Assembly (NCBI GenBank): GCA_958354085.1
Contig: CATWUX010000004.1
Span: forward strand, 1-37,372
DNA from: an uncultured Oscillospiraceae bacterium
GTDB taxonomy: Bacteria; Bacillota; Clostridia; Oscillospirales; Acutalibacteraceae
Direction of reading: 5' to 3'
DNA length: 37,372 nucleotides
The notes under the pieces were generated by a model. The model was given only the letters and a program-made list of their open reading frames with translations. It had not been told where the DNA came from and ran no database searches. The position numbers were made by a program, and so were the translations under genes. Every line of letters begins with the position of its first letter. Position 1 is the stretch's first letter. Below are positions 25,781 through 32,886 of the stretch, in pieces.

Positions 25781-28729
25781 TCAACGGGGACTTTGCGGGA
25801 GTGAATAGACACTTTTCCAGGAATCCCCCTCAAGATAACCGAATTCCTGCAGCTTGCGGGTAACTTCGTTCGTGGTATTCCGATAGGCCGTATCGACCGC
25901 ATCGCGAACATTTTCGCCTTCCAGCACGATATGCAGAAACATCGTGCTCAATTCCCGCTCGAGCATATAGTTTCCGGGGACCCGCGGAATCTCAAACAGC
26001 CATTTTTGCTGCTCCAGAATCACCTGCTTATCCTCTTCCTTCCAAGGCAGCAGGGCAAATGCCTCCTGATTGGCTGTCGGCCACATGTACTCCTGCCCAT
26101 AGGAAATCTGCAAAGTGTTTGCATAGGTTGTCTGCGTTTCCGTCGAGGTCCACCATTTTAAGAACTCCCACGCCTGTTCCGGGTATACGGTGCTGTCGAA
26201 AATGACCGCCGTTTCCGCGGCACCGGTCATCCAGCGCTGCACGGTGCCGTCAGCGTCCCGGTAACCGGGTACGAGGGCGATCCCCCAGGAATTGGCGATT
26301 TCCGGCGCGCTGTTGATCAGCAGATTATAGGTGCCAAAATCGCTGACGCCGATGGGAAGCGTGCCGTTGCGGAAATGCTGATAGAAGTTGGATACTTCAT
26401 AATCCAGCCCGTAAACCGTAAACAGCTCCGTCATTTCCCGAATGGCATCCAGCGTGGCATCCGAATCCAGCTGAATGTCCAGCGCCGTATCGCCATAAAG
26501 GCTGCCGCCGTTCTGGTACAGCAACGGGACGGTGGTGCTGAACGGTTTATAGCCGATTGCGCCGGAAATATGAGAGAAGAAATTCAGGCCGCGGCTGCGC
26601 AGCTGCGGCAGCATGGCTTTCACATCCTCCATCGTATCCGGAACGGTCAGGTTAAAATTCTCCAAAATATCCTTGCGGTAAAACAACACATAGAAATTGG
26701 TGGTTTCCGGCAAACAATATAAATTATCCTGAATTTCTCCCACCGTCAGCAGCCCTTGGAAAAAGCGCTGCGTCACCTCGTCACAATCCTCATATTCCCG
26801 CAGATTTTTCAAGGCGCCGCGGATTCCCAAGTCAAAAGGCAGCGAGGAATTGATGCCGAGCGCCAGATCCGGGGAGCTGCCCGCCGCGTTCGCCAGAACC
26901 AGCTTTTGCGTATCCGGCATCAGCGAAACGTCCACAGAATAACCGGTCGTGTCGGCAGAAAAAGTCTCGTCGGTCAGCTTTTGCAGTACCTCCGCGTACA
27001 GTCGGGCGCGCGACACCCAGACTTGCAAAGCCGGGCTCTCTCCGGCATCCTCCTGCACGCTGTCATCTGCACGCACGGCTTCATAATCCTTTACCACAAA
27101 GGAGTAGAAAAATCGTGCAATACCGGCACCGATCTTTTGAAAAAAGCCCATTTCCTTTGGAAGGCTGTCCGCGTCCTGATACAGATATAGGGCGTCCAGC
27201 GCAGACGGACTGTTGGTCATACCTTCCAGCACATCGGCTAAATACTGCGATACAGAGCTTTGTCCCTGATAAAGCTCTTCCAGACGCATGGGCAGCTTGT
27301 TCGGGTATTTTGCCAACGACACCAGCTGCTTGCGGCATACCTGCAGAGCCGAAAAAGCGCCGATCTGCCGAACCTTCGGGTTAAACGCATGAAGCTCTTC
27401 ATAAATCGCGTCCAGTCGGTCGGCCCACGAGAGCAGTTTGTCCCGCAGGTCGGGGATATAGGTCAGCAGTTCAAAATCCCGATATTTGCTGGCGTTATTG
27501 CCGGTAATTTTGGTGACCTGCAAGGACAAGGCGTTTACCTCGTCCCGCACCTGCTGCACACGGTCCATAATCGCCGCGAGCGGTTCCAGCGTAATGGTCA
27601 GCGTCATGGTATGCTCCTGACCCGCCTCCAGATAGATGCCGATAGGATCGCCGTCGGCATCGGACACCGTCAGGTTCTGATAGGTGCGGGTATAAGGGAA
27701 CGCCACGGCTTCAAAATCCGGCGTGGGCACTTTCCCGTCTATTTGAATCGTACGGAAAACCGGGAAATCGACCAGAACGCTTTGGCAATAGCGCAAGGAT
27801 AAAAAGTAATACCCGTCCTGCTCGACAGTAAAGGTATAGCTCACGGACTGGCCGCCCTGACGGAACGAGTTGCCGTCCAGCATATTCATCACGATATGCC
27901 GGGAGCTGTACGGCGTCAGCGCCGTGTTATACTGACCGGCCGGCCGCACCGTGGAGTCGTTTTTATACGCAATGTCCTCTCCCTGAATGACCGTGATAGC
28001 CTGCCCGGACGGTTCACCGGTCGCCATGCCGTCATCGGCGGCGGGCATTGAAGTCAGCGTAAGCGAGCGAATCGCCAGCGCCCCCTGCTCGCAATACACC
28101 GTCAGAGAATGTTCTCCCGCCGTCAGCTGCAGCCGAAACGGCTCGGTGGTGAATGCCGACGCATCGCAAAGATAAGCCGCCGCCCATTCTTTTTTCCTAT
28201 AGGAAGGCGGAACCGTTTCATTGCCATAGCGATCCAGCTTTTTTTCGCCGTCATATTCCCATCGCCCCGCAAACACCTGTGTTTGCATCTCATAGAAAGG
28301 GAATTCGCCGTCAAGGCGAACCTGTGCCTGCGTTTGCACCGCGCTGTTGCCGTCATCATAATACTCGACCAGCACACAGTACTGGGCATCCTGCGGTACG
28401 GAAAAGGTAAAAACCGTTTCCCCGCCCTGCAGCAGGCTGACAGCGGGCGTGTCGCTTCCGAACAGACGCTGCGCTTCTCCGCTGGCATCCTGCGCCGGAA
28501 TCACAATGTCCGCGCCTGTATACAGCGGGAAGGTATAGTCCTCTATTGCACGGCGATAGCTCGGCAATGTTTGCATCGTGTCCAGCTGGACGGCGACGGT
28601 ATGATCATAATCCTGCGGTACAACCACATCCGTACGGAATAAGAGGGTACAGCCCACCACAACCGCCACAACGCCGGCAGCTGCGATCAGACGAAAACCC
28701 CATTTGCGGCAAGCCTTTCTCACCGGCAC
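25781..28729 (-). CDS. Giant solute-binding lipoprotein with two N-terminal beta-sandwich, carbohydrate-binding-like domains
   Basis: The 982-residue product is about twice the usual size. It has a lipoprotein signal (lipobox VVGC, about Cys27). Two beta-sandwich domains follow: about 70-228 (QYCVLVEYYDDGN, then LTAGEHSLTV and a closing LAIRSLTLT strand) and about 245-385 (VIQGEDIAYKNDS, then DGYYFLSLRYCQ and a hydrophobic close). Both resemble CBM6/CBM35-type modules. Next is a helical, partly coiled-coil segment (about 388-550), then a family 1 solute-binding domain (about 570-970, ending with the PEQAWEFLKWW segment). The start is GTG at 28729, 4 bases after AAGGAGG; a GTG two codons later at 28723 (10 bases) is an alternative. 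It is the receptor for the first importer and lies 9 bases after the GH51 gene. Confidence 0.82.
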   Translation of the reverse strand: MPVRKACRKWGFRLIAAAGVVAVVVGCTLLFRTDVVVPQDYDHTVAVQLDTMQTLPSYRRAIEDYTFPLYTGADIVIPAQDASGEAQRLFGSDTPAVSLLQGGETVFTFSVPQDAQYCVLVEYYDDGNSAVQTQAQVRLDGEFPFYEMQTQVFAGRWEYDGEKKLDRYGNETVPPSYRKKEWAAAYLCDASAFTTEPFRLQLTAGEHSLTVYCEQGALAIRSLTLTSMPAADDGMATGEPSGQAITVIQGEDIAYKNDSTVRPAGQYNTALTPYSSRHIVMNMLDGNSFRQGGQSVSYTFTVEQDGYYFLSLRYCQSVLVDFPVFRTIQIDGKVPTPDFEAVAFPYTRTYQNLTVSDADGDPIGIYLEAGQEHTMTLTITLEPLAAIMDRVQQVRDEVNALSLQVTKITGNNASKYRDFELLTYIPDLRDKLLSWADRLDAIYEELHAFNPKVRQIGAFSALQVCRKQLVSLAKYPNKLPMRLEELYQGQSSVSQYLADVLEGMTNSPSALDALYLYQDADSLPKEMGFFQKIGAGIARFFYSFVVKDYEAVRADDSVQEDAGESPALQVWVSRARLYAEVLQKLTDETFSADTTGYSVDVSLMPDTQKLVLANAAGSSPDLALGINSSLPFDLGIRGALKNLREYEDCDEVTQRFFQGLLTVGEIQDNLYCLPETTNFYVLFYRKDILENFNLTVPDTMEDVKAMLPQLRSRGLNFFSHISGAIGYKPFSTTVPLLYQNGGSLYGDTALDIQLDSDATLDAIREMTELFTVYGLDYEVSNFYQHFRNGTLPIGVSDFGTYNLLINSAPEIANSWGIALVPGYRDADGTVQRWMTGAAETAVIFDSTVYPEQAWEFLKWWTSTETQTTYANTLQISYGQEYMWPTANQEAFALLPWKEEDKQVILEQQKWLFEIPRVPGNYMLERELSTMFLHIVLEGENVRDAVDTAYRNTTNEVTRKLQEFGYLEGDSWKSVYSLPQSPR

Positions 28730-28738
28730 CGTTCCTCC

Positions 28739-30241
28739 TTACTGTTTTTTCAAACGAATAACATTCCATGAAAGCTTGTTCAGCGCAGCGACTGCCCGAT
28801 CCGTCCGGCACACGGTCTTTCCGTTGGCGTGCGGTACGACGTTGTTGGGATTTTCCGCTGTGTTGCGCGCATGAATATCGGCGTGCTCCTGCACAATGTG
28901 CTCAAGCAGCGTATAGCCGGGGAAATCCCGCAGATCCAATTCCAGCTCCACCGTCTCGGTCAGCGACCGGTTGACTGCAAACACGGTCAGCTCCTGTTGC
29001 TCTTCTGCCCAAACGGCCACAGCCTCCACATAGGGAACCTCGCCGTATTTTTCGGTCCGGTAGGAGTCGCAAAGCACTTTGGGCTGCAGTACCGTGCCTC
29101 TGCCGTAGCAGGAGGCGTGTACGAACGGATAATACGTCGTTTGAGCCCAAGCGGGGCCGTTATCCAGTGTCATGATCGGCCCCGCCACATTGACGAGCTG
29201 TGCCAGACAGGCGATTTTGACCCGATCGCAGTTTTTGATCAGCGTGATCAGCATACAGCCGAAGGTGAGCGCGTCCTCCATCGAGTAGGAATACTCCTCC
29301 CGGCGGGGTGCGATTGTCCACATGCCCTCTTCATTGCTGCATTTGTGCGTGGCCGACCAGACGTTCCACTCATCAAATGACAGGTTTATGGTTTTGGATG
29401 AGCGTTTCAGACCTTTGACATGATCGCAGGTGGCGGTTACCGTGCGGATAAAACGGTTCATATCCTCCGTTGCGCCGAGATAAGAGGCGGTATCCTGCTC
29501 ACTGTTTATGTAGTACTGGTGCAGAGAAAGATAATCAATGCTGTCATAGGCTGCTTCCAAAACCGCGGCCTCCCACTTGCCGAAGGTCGGCATATAATAG
29601 CTGGCGCTTCCGCAGGCAACCAATTCCAAGGTAGGATCCATCCGCTTCATCACCAAAGCCGTCTTGCGGGCGATATCCGCATAATCCTCCGGCGTGCGCT
29701 GGCCGACCTGCCATTCACCGTCCATTTCATTTCCAAGGCACCACACCCGATCGTTATACGGCTCAACCTGCCCGTTGCTCACCCGCCAATCGGCATAACG
29801 GCTGCCGGCAGGAAAATTGCAATACTCCAGCAGATTTTTTGCCTCTTCCGCGCCGCGCGTACCGAGATTGACCGCCATCATTACCTGCGCGCCGACTTTT
29901 TTCGCCCATTTGTGAAATTCATCGGCACCGACTTCATTGGGTTCCACCGTCTGCCAGGCCGCATCCGTCGTCCGGGGACGCTGTTCCTTCGGGCCGACGC
30001 CGTCCTCCCAGCAATAATTGGATACGAAATTGCCGCCCGGATAGCGGATGATCGGCAGTCGCATATTTTTGACCAGTTCCAGAACGTCCCGGCGAAACCC
30101 GTCTTCATCCGCCTGCGGATGTGTCGGTTCATAAATGCCGTGATATACGGCGCGCCCCATGTGCTCTACAAAGGCGCCATAAAGGCGATTGTCGGTTTTC
30201 CCTATTTGGAAATCCGGATTCAAATGCATTTTTGCTTTCAT
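28739..30241 (-). CDS. abfA: GH51 alpha-L-arabinofuranosidase
   Basis: This 500-residue protein has the normal length of intracellular GH51 enzymes. The start is the ATG at 30241, 6 bases after GGAGG; an upstream in-frame ATG is unsupported. The N-terminal DNRLYGAFVEHMGRAVY segment and IRYPGGNFVSNYCWEDG are family hallmarks. The acid/base is in VWCLGNEMDG (about E172) and the nucleophile in SFDEWNVW (about E291). It is a retaining enzyme that removes terminal alpha-L-arabinofuranose, and it lacks a signal peptide, so it works on imported oligosaccharides. It is the first gene of the long operon, 73 bases after the AraC regulator gene on the same strand. Confidence 0.95.
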   Translation of the reverse strand: MKAKMHLNPDFQIGKTDNRLYGAFVEHMGRAVYHGIYEPTHPQADEDGFRRDVLELVKNMRLPIIRYPGGNFVSNYCWEDGVGPKEQRPRTTDAAWQTVEPNEVGADEFHKWAKKVGAQVMMAVNLGTRGAEEAKNLLEYCNFPAGSRYADWRVSNGQVEPYNDRVWCLGNEMDGEWQVGQRTPEDYADIARKTALVMKRMDPTLELVACGSASYYMPTFGKWEAAVLEAAYDSIDYLSLHQYYINSEQDTASYLGATEDMNRFIRTVTATCDHVKGLKRSSKTINLSFDEWNVWSATHKCSNEEGMWTIAPRREEYSYSMEDALTFGCMLITLIKNCDRVKIACLAQLVNVAGPIMTLDNGPAWAQTTYYPFVHASCYGRGTVLQPKVLCDSYRTEKYGEVPYVEAVAVWAEEQQELTVFAVNRSLTETVELELDLRDFPGYTLLEHIVQEHADIHARNTAENPNNVVPHANGKTVCRTDRAVAALNKLSWNVIRLKKQ

Positions 30242-30314
30242 GTTTTTCCTCCGTTTTTGCCGCACAGCGGCGTCTGTTTTATTGATTCGGAGTCAAAGAA
30301 AACCGTCGAACGGC

Positions 30315-31523
30315 TCATCTTCGACTGCGATATTCACGCGGTGTCATATTATAGGTGCGCCGGAACAGCATGGAAAAGTACGAGGCGTCACTGAATCCAC
30401 AGGTGAGCGCAATGTCCAGTACACTTCTTTTGGTGGTCCGCAGCAGCTTTTTGGCAAAGGAAAGGCGGCGGTTTTGCAGATATTGCACCAGCGTAATACC
30501 GGTTTTGGCTTTAAAAACGTGACAGAGGTAATAGTGGCTGACATGGATGGCTTTCGCAATCGCCTCTACGGTAATCTGCTCGCTTTGATGCTCGGCAATA
30601 TAATCGCAGGTTTGCTCAATCAGGCTGTCCGTCGTACTGCCGGCTGTATCCTCCTCACGCAGCAGATCAATAATACGGGAGATTTCCAGCCGTTTGTCCA
30701 GATCGCTGGCATAATAGGCATTTTGCAGCAGTTCGGCAATCAGATGATTCATAATTTCCGTCTGCTCATCGGACAAATAATAGCAGCCGCGGCCAAAAGA
30801 AGAAAATATACGGTTCACGATCTCGTCACCGGAATCCAGCGTCATAACACTCTCAATAAAGGAAGCGACGTCCTGTGTGTTCCGGTCCATGTCCGGATCG
30901 TCGGTAAAGGAGCGATTGGCCGGCGCCTGCTGCATCACGACCTGGCGCAGATACGGCTTTTGCGCGGATGGCTTCTGAAGCTCGCAGGAAGTGGAAATGA
31001 CGGGGGTAACGTTACACACGAAATCGCGGACATTGCCGCCGGCATCTTCAAAATAAACGGCCAGTTCACCGGAGGACCAGGTGCTCACCGTGGGTTCTGT
31101 ATAAATGTACAGATAGGCGCTGCTGGTCAGGTCATATAATACTTCGCCATATTGCTTCGTGTTGTTTCCGAATATCGACAGCCTGGCTTTGCTGCCGGCG
31201 ACCATCAGCGTCAGCAGAATCTCCGTATCGGCTGAAGCATCCCATCCGGCGTCTACACTGACAAAACAGTCCTTTGGGCCGCCGTTGTTGGCCGTCTCAT
31301 ACCCTTCGCCGATTAAATATCCTTTCCAACGGTCGTTCACAATTTTGGTCAAATACGCATCCACCCGTTTGTCGCTCATCCATCGCACACAAGCGCCGAA
31401 ACGGCTGCTGGTATCGCCGTTAATATAAAAGGCGATACCGCCCTCCAGCTTGCCATCTTTACGGGAAAACGCCGCACTGGCTGTAAAATTCCCGTTTAAG
31501 CTCATTTGCAATTTCGCAATCAT
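30315..31523 (-). CDS. AraC-family regulator with N-terminal beta-sandwich module shared with the surface proteins
   Basis: The 402-residue protein ends in a full AraC/XylS DNA-binding domain (about 298-402): first helix-turn-helix IAKAIHVSHYYLCHVFKA, second IALTCGFSDASYFSMLFRR, closing MTPREYR. Its N-terminal 175 residues are not a cupin. They carry the marks of the surface modules: GGIAFYINGD, a CVRW strand, NDRWKGYL and FVSVDAGWDASAD followed by a hydrophobic strand. The likely role is ligand-controlled activation of the adjacent operon or operons. There is no signal peptide, so it is cytosolic. GGGGGAG precedes the ATG. It has an extended -10 promoter and palindromes just upstream. Confidence 0.85.
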   Translation of the reverse strand: MIAKLQMSLNGNFTASAAFSRKDGKLEGGIAFYINGDTSSRFGACVRWMSDKRVDAYLTKIVNDRWKGYLIGEGYETANNGGPKDCFVSVDAGWDASADTEILLTLMVAGSKARLSIFGNNTKQYGEVLYDLTSSAYLYIYTEPTVSTWSSGELAVYFEDAGGNVRDFVCNVTPVISTSCELQKPSAQKPYLRQVVMQQAPANRSFTDDPDMDRNTQDVASFIESVMTLDSGDEIVNRIFSSFGRGCYYLSDEQTEIMNHLIAELLQNAYYASDLDKRLEISRIIDLLREEDTAGSTTDSLIEQTCDYIAEHQSEQITVEAIAKAIHVSHYYLCHVFKAKTGITLVQYLQNRRLSFAKKLLRTTKRSVLDIALTCGFSDASYFSMLFRRTYNMTPREYRSRR

Positions 31524-31570
31524 ACGCGTCTCCCCCTTTGCCAGCCATTGGTGTTTTTATCCATTTTTTT

Positions 31571-31584
31571 CATAGCATTCTATG
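31571..31584. promoter_or_regulatory. Palindrome CATAG-N4-CTATG in the AraC leader
   Basis: This 14-base palindrome (5-4-5) lies just downstream of the predicted start of the minus-strand regulator transcript, where a bound protein could block transcription. It may be an autoregulatory operator; the assignment is tentative because short AT-rich palindromes are common. Confidence 0.35.
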
Positions 31585-31600
31585 ACTTTTGCGATTACAA

Positions 31601-31613
31601 TGCTATTATAGCA
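31601..31613. promoter_or_regulatory. Palindrome TGCTAT-T-ATAGCA covering the -10 element
   Basis: This 13-base perfect palindrome (6-1-6) contains the extended -10 of the minus-strand regulator gene. Binding here would directly control that promoter. It could also be coincidental, because TATAAT and its flanks readily form palindromes. Confidence 0.35.
31605..31613 (-). promoter_or_regulatory. Extended -10 promoter of the AraC regulator gene (minus strand)
   Basis: On the minus strand this reads TGCTATAAT, a perfect TATAAT with TGn extension. The -35 position is poor, as common for extended -10 or activator-dependent promoters. The implied leader to 31523 is about 75 bases. Confidence 0.6.
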
Positions 31614-31871
31614 AGACCGGCGCTTTCTTTCTATGAGAATCTTGTTTATTTTAACAGCGGCTTCTCGTAAAAAATTTACAAAGGCACGATAACACACGGC
31701 GAGGATGAAAAAGTGCGAAACTTATCCAAGAATTCCATATTCTTCCTCAACGCCTGCACAACGGAGCGTTCTTTCTTTTCGTTTGCGCATTTATGCAGCC
31801 TGCGTGCGGATAAACCGTCAGAAAGGGAAGAAGCTAGAATCAGCCCGTGTATAAAAATGCACATTTTGACT

Positions 31872-31890
31872 ATGTATTGCCGCAATACAT
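31872..31890. promoter_or_regulatory. Perfect 19-bp palindrome, candidate operator between the divergent operons
   Basis: ATGTATTGC-C-GCAATACAT is a perfect 9-1-9 inverted repeat. It is about 70 bases upstream of the -10 element (31960-31965) of the plus-strand operon, a usual place for activator binding. AraC proteins more often bind direct repeats, so a dimeric regulator of another family is also possible. Confidence 0.5.
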
Positions 31891-31959
31891 CGAAGATAAA
31901 CGTGAACTTTGTCACCGATTTGTCCGTATTTCATCAAATACAAGTTATATGGTTAAGCG

Positions 31960-31965
31960 TATAAT
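31960..31965 (+). promoter_or_regulatory. -10 element of the plus-strand AraC/GH127 operon
   Basis: A perfect TATAAT lies 21 bases before the ATG at 31987, giving a very short leader that contains the AAGGGGGG binding site. No good -35 hexamer is present at the expected spacing, suggesting activator dependence. Confidence 0.5.
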
Positions 31966-31986
31966 AAACTTTGTTAAGGGGGGAAA

Positions 31987-32871
31987 ATGATGTTTTCTAA
32001 CCAGAAACGTTTTCATTTTGACAACCGGGACATGCAAAAATGGATCGGACCTTACTGGCTGTACCAAATCGGCGATTTGAGCTGCATCGGCGACTATCAC
32101 GTGGAGCGCCATCGGCAATTTGTATATGAGATCACCTATGTAGCCTCCGGCATCGGGCATATCTGTATCCGCGATAAATGGTATGTCGCCAATCAGGGAA
32201 GTGTGTTCATTCACCGGATAGGGGACATCCATGAAATGCAGGGGGATAAGACATCGGATTTTCGTTATTTCTATCTCGGCTTTGATTTCAAGGACACCGA
32301 CAGCCCGGTGCCCGGCAAGCTGAAAGCCTTTTTCGATGACGACGCAAATGTCATGGTCAAGGAGGCGCCGGGCGTTCAGGAGGCGTTTTTACGTCTTTTT
32401 AACGAGGCGATCACGCAGGATTTCTTTACGGAAACCTTGGTGGAGGGGCACATACACGATCTGCTGGTTCATGTATACCGTGCCTTCAGCCAGCAGAAAT
32501 ATTTGGTTTATCATGCGGAGAATGAACAGGGAAGCTGTGAAAAGCTCGTATATGATGTGGTGAATTACATCGACTTAAATATGGATTCCATGAAAAAGCT
32601 GACCGAGTTGAGTGATATCTTCGGATACAGCTACTCCCACATTGCCAAACAGTTTACCGAAATGATGGGAGAATCGCTGCAAAAATATTTTATGCGGCGG
32701 CGTTTTGAGCTGGCCGGCGAACACCTGTGCGAGGGGCTGAGCGTAACGGAAGTCGCGGAACGGATGGGCTACCAATCCATCCACGCTTTCAGCCGGGCGT
32801 TCCGGCAGCAGATGGGAATGACGCCGTCGGCATATAAAGACTGGATCGAGACCAATAAGCACGAACAGTAA
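31987..32871 (+). CDS. AraC-family transcriptional regulator (cupin-type sensor)
   Basis: The 294-residue regulator has a cupin-like N-terminal sensing domain (about 35-110, with RQFVYEITYVASG and NQGSVFIHRIGDIHEM) and a C-terminal AraC DNA-binding domain (about 190-290, with LSDIFGYSYSHIAKQF and VAERMGYQSIHAFSRAF, closing MTPSAYKDW). AAGGGGGG precedes two adjacent ATGs (31987 and 31990), so the true start may be one codon later. It is the first gene of the plus-strand operon and 15 bases from GH127. It likely senses a sugar and activates one or both operons. Confidence 0.9.
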   Translation: MMFSNQKRFHFDNRDMQKWIGPYWLYQIGDLSCIGDYHVERHRQFVYEITYVASGIGHICIRDKWYVANQGSVFIHRIGDIHEMQGDKTSDFRYFYLGFDFKDTDSPVPGKLKAFFDDDANVMVKEAPGVQEAFLRLFNEAITQDFFTETLVEGHIHDLLVHVYRAFSQQKYLVYHAENEQGSCEKLVYDVVNYIDLNMDSMKKLTELSDIFGYSYSHIAKQFTEMMGESLQKYFMRRRFELAGEHLCEGLSVTEVAERMGYQSIHAFSRAFRQQMGMTPSAYKDWIETNKHEQ

Positions 32872-32886
32872 AGGGGAGACAGCCTC

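Larger units (their letters stand above)
31524..31986. other. AT-rich divergent control region between the two regulators
   Basis: This 463-base stretch between the minus-strand and plus-strand AraC genes is AT-richer than its surroundings. It holds both predicted promoters and three palindromes. Two short overlapping open frames (about 79 and 83 codons, opposite strands) lack ribosome binding sites and recognisable features, so I do not call them genes. Confidence 0.65.

Noticed and set aside
31676..31964. Two overlapping short open frames in the divergent control region
   Set aside because: No ribosome binding site and no recognisable sequence; the region is better explained as promoter and operator sequence.
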